DNA of 64,000 bases from Cynocephalus volans. Lineage: Eukaryota; Chordata; Mammalia; Dermoptera; Cynocephalidae. Every line of letters begins with the position of its first letter. Position 1 is the first letter of the stretch. The position numbers were made by a program, and so were the translations under genes. The stretch spans positions 95,137,505-95,201,504 of the forward strand of contig NC_084474.1 of assembly GCF_027409185.1 (NCBI RefSeq). Direction: 5' to 3'. The notes under the pieces were generated by a model that was not told where the DNA came from, searched no databases, and saw only the letters and a program-made list of their open reading frames with translations. This document shows, piece by piece, positions 23,591 to 38,500 of the stretch.

Positions 23591-26500
23591 TCACGTCAGT
23601 GCGTTGCTGAGTACGATGGAGGCAAAGCTCAGGAAAATTCCTGACCCCCCCAAATGCACAGTTCCTTCTGGCAGCTCCTCCTCAGTTGTCTCATCGGGTA
23701 ACATGTCCCTCTCCAAGTTAGTAGGTCCTCCTTCGTTGCAGCGCATGCCATTACAGCAGCGAACAAAATAGAAACTATTCGTTCTGAAGGGTCTTCTTGG
23801 GGCTTCAGGAACCTGTTGACTTGGATACACGAATGTGCAGTTGTTTGTACAGTTCTTGTAAACGAGTAGTTCACGAGAGTTTATACCTACAAAAAAATTA
23901 GTGATGAAAATCATTGATTTCATATTTTCTTCTTGTAAATATCAAAACACATAATCTCATATTCAACCATAACTAGGTACATGCACAGTTCTCCATTCCC
24001 AAATGTTACAACCTTGCCTGAGAGACAATGTCCACGTCCACTAGAGGGTATGATTAACCCAAGTACAACTTCTCTGGAGACATTTTTCTATTCATACTGC
24101 CATTTTTATGTCTGACTCTGGCCCTCCCAAAATGGTTCCATGGCACCTAGTCATGCAGCTATACAAATGAAATGCCCTGTTGGCTTTTTGTCAGAAGAAC
24201 TCCAGAGCTCTAGACGTCAAATGGAGACCAGGAATCGTGTTTGTTTATGTCCCAGGGATCATACAGACCTTTAACAGGAGCGCACATACTCATGTGGCCT
24301 TAAGCTGATTTGCTAAACTCGGAACTTTGATATGCAAATGTACAGCTTTAACAGATATCGTTGAAGAGTTTTCCAGACTAGGATGAACCTGTTTAGACTC
24401 CACAGAACTGTGAACACTTCAAAACTCTGAAAACACTTGCTATGTTGTTTTTGCATATTTACTGATTCCTTGTAGTGTTACAGTTTTGTGGTTTTAAGTT
24501 GCAAGTCCATCAAGAATGGCACAATAACTTTTCATACATTTAGATACAAAAATTCAGATACAATTTTAGAATAAACTTCCTTAAACTTTTGTTCAAATTT
24601 TTGTTGGACGGTCTGCTTTTTCATTTACTGATTTGTAGGATGAAGTTCATTATATATTATGAATATGCGTCCTTTAGCAGATACGTGTTTTCAAAATGCT
24701 TTCTCCTCATCTATCACTTGCATTTTTTTCTGTTTTATCTGTGTATTCTTTGGAGCAGAAGTTGTGGAATTTAATGTAATACAATTTATCAATTTTATTC
24801 TTATGTGACTAGCACTATTTTGTTCAATTTTTAAAATTCTTAATTACCCAAGAGATGCAAATACAGTCCTCTAGATTTTCCTTTATAAACTTTATTGGTT
24901 TTCTATTTACATGGAGACCTACAAACCACCTGAAACTGCTTCTCTTGTATAGCGCAAATATTGCGTATAAATATCTAATCTATCCACCACTACTTCATAC
25001 AAACGAGCATTTTCCCTGCTGCTCTGCAGGGTCAAATCTGTCAGCGATCAAGTAACTGGGTGTATGTGTTTTCTACAGAATCCCCTTTTCTCTTCCAGAG
25101 TTGTTTTTCAGTCCCAAAACCCATACTGCACTGTTTTAATTAATGAAACTGTATCAATAACCTTGGCAGTTCAGACCACAGATAACTCCAGCTTTTTTCT
25201 CTTTCCTCAAGATTGCCTTGGCTATTCCTAGCCCTTGATAGTTCTCTTCTTTTCATTTCTTTCTTTCTTTCTTTTTGGCTGCTGGCTGGAATGCAGATGC
25301 AAACCCTTGAGGTTGGTGTTATAACACCGTGCTATACCCAGCTGTGCTAACCGGCCAGCCCCAGGCCTTGATATGTTAACAAGCACTGGAATCAGCTTGT
25401 CCACACACTCACACACTCCAACATGCTCAGAATTTTATTAATACTCTTGGATTTGGAGATTAATTTGAGGAGAACCGGTATCTTTACTTTATTGTGTTTC
25501 ATGATCCATAAGCATGGTTCAGCCTTTCATGTTTTAAGTCTTTAATTTCAAAAGTGTCTTTGCAGTTTCAGTGTTGCAATCTTGCACAAATATGGTTGGT
25601 TTCTTTCTAAGCGTTGATATCGGGGTGCTTTTAAAAATGGTATTATTTTATAAATTTCATTTTCAATTTGTTTCTTGCTATATAGAAAGACAATTTATTT
25701 TTACGTTGATTTTTGAATATTTATCCAAGGTCCTTGCTAAAGCCTCTTGTTATTTGAAACTCTTGTTGTGCACGGTGAATAGTCACAGTTTAATTTCTTT
25801 CTTGCTACTCTCCATGTATTTTAACTCTTCCTCTTGCTTAGCTGAACCACGAACTCCAGTTCCACTGGAAATAGAGGGGGTCACGAGCAGCACCTTGTCT
25901 CATTTATAACCTCGAAGAAAAATATTTCAAACATTCTCTTCTTTGTGTAATTTCCATGACATACAACTTACTTTTTGCTTACTTCTTCAGAGATATTTTT
26001 TCTTCAGTTCTGAAAGGGTGTTGTATTTTATCAAAACCTTTCAGCATCTACAATCATGCTTATATGACGGTTCTCCTTTTCTCTGTTAATAGGGCGAGTT
26101 AAACTAGTGGATTCCAAATTTTGTACCCCATAAATATATATAATCAATTATGTTCCAAGTATAATATTTTTTAAAAATCCTTTTGCCCAAAATAAGAAAA
26201 ATCATCCTTATTTTGTATGTATCCAAATACCTATTAAAATAATAGAACTCATCAGTGGGTTCACATTATTCTTAGAATAAACAGCCATTTGTTTGGCACG
26301 TCTTACGAGGTTCTTTACAATCTGGCTCCTGTGTATCTCTCCCACTTCTCATCAATGATTTCTAAACATAAACACTACACAGAACTGTAATCAAGAAAGT
26401 GCTACTTGATGTCCTAATGGCTTTGCACATGCTTTGCACATACTCGAAACACCCAAATTACAGCCCCTTTCTCTCACACACATACACACACACAAAAATA

Positions 26501-29500
26501 ATAAAATTCATATATATCTTCATTTGCATACAAATAATTAAAATTAAGAAGCTGAGCTTTAAAAATACAAAAGTCTATATGTGTATTAGTCCATTTCTGT
26601 TGCTTGTAACAAAATACCTGGAACTGGGTGATTTGTAAGAAAACAAAATTTATTGCTTATAATTTCAGAGACTGGGAAGTCCAAAGCCCAGAGAACACAT
26701 CTGGTGAGGGTCTTCTTGATGGTGGCTTTATAGCAATGCAGGGGTCTCACATGGCAGAAGCTGGCAGAGCAGAGCGAGAGAGAGATCCTCATGTGCTTTC
26801 TTTTAAAAGCCCTCAGAACTACACCCCTGGCCACCATTAATAATCCATTCACTATGGCAGGGTCCTGGAATCTAATCACCTCTTCAAGGCCCTACTTTTC
26901 AATTACCATAATAGGATTTCCCACACTCAACAGTTACGGCGGGAATTAAGCTTCTAAAATATGAACTTTGGGGACATAATTCAATCAATCCACAGCAATA
27001 TGTTATATAAAGATTTCATTCATTTTTCCTCACCATTCTTTTCCTATTTCAGAATCCCACTGAGGATACTGCATGGCACTGGATGTGTTTACATATATCC
27101 AGGAGGTTACTGCTTAATATTCTGCCAGTATTTTTGTATCTATAGTCGCTAAGTGATAATGGCATGTAGTTTCTCTTTCTTGCAACATCTTTGCTGAGTT
27201 TTGGTGTCATGGTTAGGCTGCCATCATAAATGTGTTGGGAAGAAATTTTCCTGGTTTATTTCCTGGAAGAATATGTGTAAGATTGATGTGAACTCTCCCA
27301 CAAATATTTCAAAGAATTTGACAGTAGAGCAATATGGGCCTAGAGATTTCTTGGTGGGTAGATTTTTCATAAAGGATTCAATTTCGTAGCAGGACATTTC
27401 AGCTTTACAATTTCACTGTGGGTCCAAGTATGGCTGTCTTTTTCAAGTTTTTGTTTATTTTATCAGCAATCTGAAATTTAACATATGAGGGAAATTCAGA
27501 ACAGCCTCTACAAGTCCTGTAAGGAAATTGTGTGAAGATGGCAGACAAGAGGAACCAGGATGCATTCCTCCCACAGAAGACCAGAACAGGCCCACCACCA
27601 CCACCACCACACTCACGGGTGACAATGTCAGGCCCCAGGACTGTCCCCACCTTCCTGCAGTGAGCTTCACCCCACCACCTGCAGCGCTGATCCTGCCACT
27701 GCCAGCAGCCATCCACATGGTGCTGTAGCACCAGCCAGACCAGAAAAATACGAGATCCCTGCTCATGCTGCTGCACCAGCCAGCCTGGCTGTGCGCCAGA
27801 CCCACACTACAACAGCTGCAGTGTGGCTGCCGCTGCTGCCGCCATTGCACTAGCCAGATCAGCCATTTGTGGGATCCCCGCTCACACTGCTGAACCAGCC
27901 AGACTGGCCACATGTAGGACCACCACCACTGCCACTTGTGGCACCGCTCCCACCACTGCTGCTGCTGCTATCTGTTCACACCGCCACCATCACATCCTTC
28001 AGACCAGCTGTGAGCAAGACCCAGTGCTGCCTCCATGCATTGACAGAAGAGGGTTATGAGCAGAGCAGCCAGAAAGAGGCAAGCCGGCAAACCCATGTCC
28101 CAGTGGCCCAACCTTTAGGGGGAATTACACTGTCCCCACAGTCATGCACCCTGGGGTGGGAGATACTTGCACAGTGTACACGACTGCCATGATCTGGGAA
28201 CAGACACGTGCAGAGACCTCATAGAGTACAGAAACACAGGACAGCCAATAGTGTACAAGAAAATTCCCAGCTACCACCAACCCATCCCCCTAACCAAAGG
28301 AAGCAAGGACACAGGAGAAGCCACACCCTCTAAGAAAAAGGAAAGAGAATTTCCCCCAGGGTCGCCCATTCAAGCTGAGAAGATCCATTATACCACAGCA
28401 CACCCCTCAGGGTCACAGGACACTAGCTGGGGAGCCAGCAAGCCCATCCAGGGTCACCCACCCCAGCCAAAGAGCAACAAGACACCCAGGTTCTCCACCC
28501 AAGAATTCAAGATCTTGCCCATGTCCTTGACAACCCAACACAGTGTCACTAACCTTAGTAAGGAACCACTAAGTGCCCCAGTACCTAGGCCACGGAGGCA
28601 CTCATATGCAACTTTGATTTTGAATATGGCCAAGGTATCCACACAGAGACTACACTACTGTGTCTGTCCAGAACTATTACTAGAGCACCTGAATCTATGG
28701 TCCATATAAAACATAGCTACAGGAGGGAGTTTCTCTCCTCAAAGCCTGCTCCAGAATAAAAGGGGTAACCTCTGTACAAGATGACCAGACATCGACATAG
28801 AGATACTAGAAATATATAAAAAGAAGAAAATATGACAACACCAAAGGAATACAAAAATTCTCAAGTACCAGACCTCTATAGAGCAGGAAACCCTTGAAAT
28901 GACTGAGAAGGAATTCTGAGCAATAATCTTAAGGAAACTCCATGAGATGCAAGAAGACTCAACACAACAAAATGAGAAAAACTACTCAGGATATAAAGGA
29001 GGAAATGTACAAAGAGATTAATACCTTAAAAAAGAATGTAGCAGAACTCCTGGAACTGATGGATTCATTCAACAAAATAAACACAACTGAGAACATAAGC
29101 AACAGGCTACAGCAAGCAGAAGAAAGAATTTCTGATCTTGAATACACTCTTCTTGAAATAACCCAGGCTGGCCAAAAAAGAAAAGATAAGAAAAAGAATC
29201 AAAAAAATGAATAAAATCTATGACCCAATGCGACAAAGTTAAGCATGCAAACATCCATTCATGGGTGTTCTGGAAAGGAAAACGCATGGAAAACCTATTC
29301 AATAAAATAACAGCAGAGAACTTCTCAGTTATTGGGAGAGACATGGACCTTCAGATCTAGGAGGCTCAAAGATCCCCAAAGAGAATCAATTCAAAAAGGT
29401 CCTCTCTGAGAGACATTATACTCAAAATGGCAAAACTCAAAGACAAAGAGAGAATGCTAAAACCAGCAAGAGAAAAGTGTCAAGTCACCTATAAGGGAAT

Positions 29501-32500
29501 CAGATTAAGTGTCAGACTAACAGCAGATTTCTCAGCAGAAACTCTACAGGCCAGAAGAGATTGGAATGATATATTTGAAGTACTAAAAGAAAAAACTTCC
29601 AGCCAAGAATACTATACCCAGCAAGGCAATCCTTCAGAAATGAAAGGGAAATAGTGAATTTCCAAGACAAACAAAAGCTGCAGGAGTTCACCACCACAGA
29701 ACCAACTCTACAAGAAATTGCTAAGGGAGTCCTGCACCAAAAGCGATAATCACTACCATGAGTACACGAGAAAGAACAAACACCACCAGTAGAGCAGATA
29801 TGCAAATGAGGAAGAGAAAGAAACTATACTATACCATCTCAAAAAGAACCAAAGAACACTGAAGACAAGCAATAAAAGGGAAAGAAAGGAACAAAAGATA
29901 TTTAAATCAACCATAAGAAAAGCAATTAAATGTCAGGAGTAAGACAATACCTTTCAATAACAATACTAAATGCAAATGGATTAAATTCCCTACCCAAAAG
30001 AAACATACTAACTGACTGCATTAAAAAGCTAGACCCAACTATATGCTATCTACAAGAGACTCACCTCATCTGTAAAGACAAGCACAGGCTAAAAGTGAAG
30101 GGATGAAAAAAGATATACCACACAAATGGAAACCAAAAATAAGCAGCAGTAGCTATTCTTATATGGGATAAAATAGACTTTAAACCAACAACCATTAAAA
30201 GAGACAAAGAAGGCCATTTTATAATGATAAAGGGATCTATCTAGCAAGAGGATATAACAATCATAAATATATATGCACCCAACACTGGAGCACTCACATA
30301 TACAAAGCAAATAATATTAGACATAAAGAAAGAGATAGACCCCAACACAAAAATACTTGGTGGCCTGAACAGACCTCTCTCAACTTTGGACAGATCATCT
30401 AGGCAACAAATCAACAGAGAAACACAATATTTAAGCTACACTTTAGACCAACTGAACTTGGCAGATGGTTACAGATCTTTTCTACAGAATAGACATTCTT
30501 CTCATCAACATACATGGAACATTCTCCAGGTTACACCACATATTAGGTCACAAGTCAAGTCTCAAAAATTTTTAAAAAACAAATCATTTCAAGAATCTTT
30601 TCAGAGTACAACAGATTAATAACTAGAAATCAATTACAAGTGAAACTCTGGAAACTATACAAATACATGGAAATTATCCTGAATGACATATGGATCCAAG
30701 AAGAAATTAAGCAGGAAATAAAAAAATTTCCTGAAACTAATGACTATAAAGACACATCATAACAAAACCTGTGGGATACAGCAAAAGCAGTACCAAGAGG
30801 GAAGTTTATTGTAATAAATGCTAACATAAAAAGAATACAAAGATATCAAGTAAACAACCTAACACTATACTTCAAAGAACTAGAAAAACAAGAACAATCC
30901 AATCCCAAAATTAGTAGATGGAAAGAAATTAGATCAGAGCAGACCTAAGTGAAATAGAGACTCCCAAAATGATACAAGAGATCAATGACAAAATGTTGTT
31001 CTTTTGAGAAGATAAACAAAATAGACAAGCCATTAGCAAGGGTAACTGAAAAATTGAGAGAAGACCCAAATAACAAAAAATCAGAAGTAAAAGAGGAGAT
31101 ATTACAACTAATACCACAGAAATATGAAGAATCACTAGAGACTATTATAAACAACTGTACCCCAACAAATATCAAAGCCTGGAGGAAATGGATAAATTTC
31201 TGGACACATACAAACTACTAAAACTGAACTGAGAAGACAGAGAAAACCTGAACAGACCAATAACAAGCAACTAGCTTGAAGCAGTAATCAGCAGTCTTCC
31301 AACAAAGAAAATCCCAGGACCAGATGGCTTTACTGCTGAATTCTACCAAACCTTTAAAGAAGATTTAATACCAATTCTCTTTAACCTATTCCAAAAATTT
31401 GAATCAGAGGCTATCTTGCCAAACTCATTCTATGAGGCCAGCATCACCTCATAGAATGACAAAACCAGAGAAATATGCAACAACAACAAAAAAGAAAACT
31501 ATAGGCCAATATCTCTGATGAACATCAATGCAAAAATCTTCAACAAAATATTAGCAAACAGCATATAGCAACACATCAAAAAATTATGCACCATGATCAA
31601 GTGGTATTCATCTCAGGGTTGCAAAAATGGTTCAACATATGGAAGTCAATAAATGTGATACGCCACATCAACAAAATCAAGGACAAAAACCATATGGTTA
31701 TCTGAATAGATGCAGAAAAAGCATTTTGCAAAATTCAACATCCCTTCATGATAATGACCTCAGCAAATTAGGTATAGAAGTAAAATACCTCAACACAATA
31801 AGAGCCTTATACAACAAACCCACCACCAATATTATCCTGAATGGGGAAAAGCTGAAAACCTTCCCCTAAAGAACAGGAACAAAACAGGATGCCTACTCTT
31901 ACTACTCCTGTTTAACACAGTATTGGAAGTAGTAGCCAGGCCAATCAGGCAAGAGAAAGAAATAAAGGGCATCCAGATTAGAAAAGATGAAGTCAAACTG
32001 TCTCTGATCCTATATATAGGAAAACCTAAAGACTCTACCAAAAACTCTTAGAGCTGATAAATGATTTCAGTAAAGTTGCAGGATATAAAATCAACAGACA
32101 AAAATCAGTAGCATTTTTATACTCCAACATCAAACTAGCAGAAAAAGAAACGAAGAAAGCAAGCTAATTTATAGTAGTTGCAAAAATATGAAATACCTAG
32201 AATAAATTTAACCAAGGAGGCAAAAGATGTCTACAATGAGAACTTCAAATCACTGCTGAAATAAATTAAGGACACAAAAAGATGGAAAGACATTCTATGC
32301 TCTTGGTTTGTAAGAATTAACACTGTGAAAAATGTTCATACTACCCAAAGTGATCTACAGATTCAATGTAATCCCTATCAAAACACCACAGACATTCTTC
32401 ACAAATAGAAAAAAAGCATCCTAATATTCATATAGAACAACAAAAGACCATGAAGAGCGAAAGCAATCCTGAGCAAAAATAATAAAGCCAGAGTTATTAC

Positions 32501-35500
32501 ACTACCTACCTTTAAATTCTACTACAAAGCAATAGTAACCAAAACAACATGGTACTGGAATAAAAACAAACACTAGGACCAGTGGAACAGAACAGAGTAC
32601 CCAGAAATCAACCCACGTACATACAGCCAACTGATCTTTGACAAATGCACCAAGAATATACATTTGTGAAAAGAGTGCCTCTTCAATAAACAGTGCCGGG
32701 AAAACTAGACGTCCATATATAGAAGAATGAAACTAGACCCATACCTCTTACCATCTACCAACAGCAACTCAAAATGGATTAAAGTCTAAAATATAAGGCC
32801 TGAAACTGTAAAACTCCTAAAAGAAAACATAGGGGAAACACTTCACAAAGTAGGAATGGCAAAGATTTTATGAACATGATCCCAAAAGCACAGACAACAA
32901 AAGAAAAAATAAACAAATGGGATTATAGCAAACTAAAAAGCTTCTACACAGCAAAATAAACAGTCAACAGAGCAAAAAAGACAACCTATAGAATGGGAGA
33001 AAATACTTGCAAACCATGCATCTGACAAAGGATTAATATCCAGAACATACAAGGAACTCAAACAACTTAACAGTAAAAAAAAAAAAAAAAAATAGCTAAT
33101 TAAAAAAGAGGCAGAGGAGCTGAATAGGCATTTCTCAAAGGAAGATATACAAATAGCCAACAGAACATGAAAAATATGCTCAACATCACTCAGCATTGGG
33201 GAAAGGCAAACTGATATATCATCTCACCCCAGTTAGACTGGCTATTATCAAAAAGACAAAGAATAACAAATGCTGACAAGGATGCAGAGAAATGGAAAAC
33301 CTCTTACACTGTTGGTGGGACTATAAATTGGTGCAGCCATTATGGAAAATGGTATGGAGTTTCCTCAAAGAACTAAAGATAGAGCTGCCATACGATCCAG
33401 CAATCCCTGTGCTGGGTATATAGCCAAAGGAATGGAAATCATCATGTTGAAAGGATACCTGCACTCCCAAGTTTATCGCAGCACCAACCTAAATGTCCAT
33501 CGACAGACAACAGGATGAGGAAAATGTGATATATATACACACACACACACAAAATAGAATACTGCTCTGCCATTAAAAAAAAAAGTGAAATTCTGCCATT
33601 CACAGCAATGTGAATGAACTTGGAGAAAATTATATTAAGTGAAATAAGCCATGCTCAGAGAGAGAGATACTGCATGAGCTCACTTGTAAATGGAAGTTAA
33701 AGAAAATAAACAAATAAAAAAGAAAGAAAGATACAACAATCACAATTATATGTTGAACTTTCAAAAGGAGAGAACAAAACGGAGGTCACCAGAGGTGGGA
33801 CAGTGGGAAGGGGAGGGGGGATTATTCAGAAATTGGCAAAGTCCCATAAAAAATGATTCCATTGTAATGATGAATATACTAATTACCTTGATTTGATCAC
33901 CACATATTGTACAAAGATATTGATATCCAACTCTATACCCCACGAATATGTACAATCAGTTATGTTTCAGTAAAAAATAAATTTAAAAAACATAAAGCCC
34001 ACAAGGTCTGACGATGCCCCCCCCCCTTTCATTTCTTATACTGGAAATGTGAATTTCATTTCTGTTTTCGATTCCTCTTACTAGGTTGACCAATAATTTG
34101 AATCTTTCCAAAGAACCAACTGTTGGATTAATTGGTTTTTATATATATACATTTTTCTTTCTATTTCAAGAATACCCATAATCCTCTTTACATTTCTTTC
34201 TGCATTTCTTTGGATGGATTTCCATTCTTTTTCTAGCTTCTTGAGTAAAAACTTAGATGTGTTTCACCCTTTGCTCTCTTCTAGAAAATGCCTATAATGT
34301 TGGATATTTTGATGTAAGTATTTCTTTAGCTACTTCCCACTCATTCTGATGTCATATCTACAGTTGGAATGTCTCCTCCAAGTCTTACGCTGCAACTCAG
34401 TCCCCACTGTAACAGTATTAAGAGGGTGGGATATTCAACTATCCTATTGGAAATGTGGGACCTTGAAGAGGGGATGGATCATGAGGACTATGCCCTGATG
34501 AAACGATTGATCCATTCTGAATTAATGGATTAATGGTAATCATGGAAGTAAACTGGTGGCTTTGTAAGGACAGGAAGAGAACACACTCTCCCCCTCTTGC
34601 CATGTGATGCTCTGAGCCGCCTCAGGACTCTGCAGAGAGTGTCCACCAGGACGAAGACCCTCACTAGATGTTCCCTCTCCACCTTGGGATTTCCCAGCCT
34701 TCAGGTCTGTAAGAAATAAATGTTGTTTCTTTGTAAAGTACCCAGATTCAGGTATTCTGCTATAAGCAACAGAAAACAGGCTAAGACATATCTTCATAAT
34801 CATTCAGACCTTCATATTTCCTAATTTCTGTTGTGGCTTCTTTTGTGTAGTTGTCTAGAAACACTCTCCTTAATAGCCAAGCACTTTAGAACTGCTTAAT
34901 TCATGATGATTTCCAGCTTAATTGCACTGTAATAGACAGGGAACTCCAAATACAGTAGCTTCAATCATTTGAACTTTGTTGATGCTTGCGGTCTGTGGTG
35001 TCGTTCATTTTGTACATGTCAGTATTGTAAACATCATATGCGCCCTTGCAAAGAATGTGTATTTGGTCATTTCTGGCTCTGATGTTATACAAAGGGTCTT
35101 CGAACAGTTTGTGGAAAGATTCATATTATCCTTTAATTTAATTTCTCCATAAACTTTTTGAAGTACCCCTTGTATATACTGATTACTTTGATTGTTAATG
35201 TGTTATTAAGACCTACTGTAGCAGAGTCTGGCAGCAACAGCCCATGAAACACATCCAGCCCACCAACTGTGACGGTAAAGAAAGGTTTGCTGCAACACAG
35301 GAACGACACTGAGGCTACTTCAAAAAGTTAGTGGAAAAATAGAAGTGAAAAGTATTGCAAGTCTTTCCATGAGCTGTGTGACGTGCCCTCACATGTTCAG
35401 TGATCACCTATGGCTGCTTCAGCACGCACCAGGGCAGCTGGATAGTTTAGACAGAGCCTAGATGGCCTACAAAGCTGCAACCACTCACTAGCTGGTCCTT

Positions 35501-38500
35501 TAGAGAAAAAGCTCACTGACCCCTTGTCTGTAGCCATAATAAGATTTGTCTTTTTGCTATAGCCTCTAGAAGCTTTGGAGAGAGGTGGTTTAGTGACAAC
35601 TACGTAATTGTGGATTTGCCTACATTTACAAAATCCTGTGAAGTTTTTCTCCAGATACAGTTTTGCCCTAAGTTATTTGGTGTGTACAGATTTAGACCAT
35701 AACATCTTCCCGATAGCTTTACACCTTAATGTCCATAAAACATCACTCTTCACATAAGTAAAGCTCTTGCCTTAATATTTACCTGGCCTGAGTATTTGCT
35801 TAAGAATTTTCTTTGGACAGTGTTTAACATTTTCTGTACTTTATATTTAAACTTTCTGTGTTCTTATTTAAATATATCTCTAGTAAATAGCATAAACTAT
35901 TTTTTGTTTATTCTGAAAGTCTTAGGCTGCTAACTATAGCCATTTTAGTATTAATGTAATTAATGGTATGCTAGGGTTTTTTTTACTTCTTTTCCATTAA
36001 ATATTTTATTTCTAGATAACGGTATATTCAAGCACAGTTGTAAGAAATAATATAGAGATTCTGTGTATGGTTCATTCAGTTACTCCCAAAGGTAACTTCT
36101 TGCAAAACTATAGTACAAGGTCACAACTAGGGCATGGACGTTGAAAACAGTCAGAATACAGAATAGTTTTATCACCACAAGTACACTCATACGGACACAC
36201 ACGCCTCTTTTGCAACCAAATCCCCTGTCCTTGATTGTCTGCAAAACTAAGTTGGTGTCCATTTCTGTAAATTTGTCATTTCTACAATATTGTAATAATG
36301 GAACCATGTGGTATGCCACCTCTGGGGATTGCCTTTTTCACCTAGCATAAGCCCCTGGACATTCACTCCAGTTGTCGTGCGTGCCGACAGGTTCCATAAC
36401 AGTGCTGAGCCGTATTTCAAGGTGTGGATACACCACGGTCTCTTTAACCCTTCACCCACTGAAGACTATCAGGAATGTCTCCAGTTTGGGTGGATTACAA
36501 ATAAAACTTCTAGGAACGTGCATGCACATGATACTATGTGGACACGGTTTTTAGTTCTCCAGGAAGAGCACTGGACCGTGTGAATCTGGGATGTGTGGCA
36601 GCCACGTCTGCAGAGTTTAGAGAAGTGGCCACAGCATTTCCACACTGGCCGCGTCACTTTTCATTCCCACCAGCACTGAGTGAGCAGGCTGGTCCCAAGC
36701 ACCTCACCGGCACCTGCTGTCATCACTGTTTTTGTTTTTGGTCACTGTGATTAGTCTAGATATTTAACTGTGGTTTTAATTTGTACGTCCCTAACTGCTA
36801 AAGATGTCAAAAATGTATTCATGTGTTTATTTGCTGTCTGCAAATCTACTTCAGTGAAACGTCTCTTCACGTCTTTTGCCCATTTTCTAATGAGATTCGT
36901 TGCATGTTGACTGCTGAATTTTGAGAGTTCTTTATGTGTTCAAGATGTTAGTTCCCTGTTGAATATATAGCTTTCAGGTATTTTCTAACGGTCCATAGCC
37001 GTCTTCATGCTCTTAACAGGGTCACTCACAGAAAACAAGAGTTTAGACTGATGAAGGTCCAATGTTACCAACTTTGCTTTTTTATGGATCGTGCTTTGGT
37101 ATCAAGTCTCAGACTTGTTGCCGAGTTCTGGATGCTAAAAATTTTCTTTTTTATTTTATTTTTTTTATTTTTAGAGATTTACCGTTTACACTTAAGCACT
37201 CGATCCTTTTTGAGTTAGTTTTTGTATCAGGTTTGAGGTCAAGGTTTTTGCACATGGAAGTTGGAGGTGTCATTCTGGAAAAAGAAGGCCCTAAAGCAGC
37301 ATGGAATAAGGGTAAAATGTTAAATATAGGCATTACAGCTTCCATGGCTCTGGCGGGAGTGAAGAAGGAAGTGAATCAGGGGAGGCCGAAATCAGAGGAA
37401 TGATCCAGAGCCAGCTCCACTTGAGGCTGAGGCAAGTGGAAAACTCAAACTTTGCAGTGACTATCAAAAGCCAGGCAGTTATCTTCCCCCAGGTAGGCCT
37501 GCGCAAAGGGGTCTCTTGCCAAGATGTTTAAACAGTTTCATTGGAGCACCTGTCATCCATGCAGACAAGCGGCCAGGCACCTGCTGGGATCTTAGGAACC
37601 GCTGTCAGTCAAAAGCCCCAGCAGTGAAGAAGATGGGATAGACATGCAGGAGGATAAGAGGAAGGACAGGTTGGGGTCCACCGGTGTCCATCACTGCGTA
37701 GAACTCCACGGCCTTCCACAACAATGGTCTCTGCTTCGCCTCAACCTTGCAAGTCTCACTCAAGTGATTTTCATTGCCAAAAATAACTCAGAGACATACA
37801 GGGATTAAGATTCTTAGAAAAACAGTTCCCAGACTCATTCAGGGGCAGTAATCCCAAAATGACAACACAAAACACATCAATGTGCCCCAGTGGTGGCCCA
37901 CTGTGGGGAAAAAGCCCAGATTCTCAGCCTCCTGCCCATGTCCCAAATCAGCAGATGCCCCCAGGATAACGGACGCTGGTACAATGAACACGTGGCAATC
38001 AGAGGATTTTCTTGCACAAAGCTTGGAACACAGAACAGCATGTGAAGTTTCAAACACAGTCTCAGACACAGGGAGAGCAGGGGCCAGAGGAAAGGTCCCG
38101 AGCAGGGCTCAGACAAGGCTTCCACCTGTCTGCCAGGACCTACCCTGGCTCCACCTACCCCGGATGTTCCATTGGTCACTGGGCCTACGGCCATACACCT
38201 TCACATTAGGGAACTGAGAACAGGCACACCTTTCTCGGAGCACTAGAGGCCTGTGAGTAAGAAGCTAGACTACCGTGGAGGTGCAGGCTCTGTCATGATG
38301 CCACACTGCCCCTTCAATCTGTGTGTGGAAGGCATTGCCTGAAGGATCCATGGTGCATCCACTGCCTAGACCTGTCTAGATGGGAGCTGTCCCCAGATGA
38401 CCAGAAATTATACGGGCAATGAGGACTGGCCAGGATTCACTGGGGTGTCTACACACCTGACCAAGGACAGACACGGAGCAGAAGCCTGAAGGTGCCGAAC

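Larger units (their letters stand above)
24450..27480 (-). mobile_element. Old L1 (L1M-type), minus strand, fragmented
   Basis: Antisense ORF2 sequence runs from the C-terminal end (24450) towards the RT region (~27400). It is interrupted by a SINE (~25262-25362) and a MaLR LTR (26582-26996). It is split at ~27485 by a younger L1 and continues at ~33995. The first 600 bases resemble 8650-9270. Confidence 0.7.

Noticed and set aside
27823-28709. Open frames in the 5' leader of the L1 as host exons
   Set aside because: They lie in the CAC/GCC-rich L1 leader upstream of ORF1 and have no splice sites or homology.
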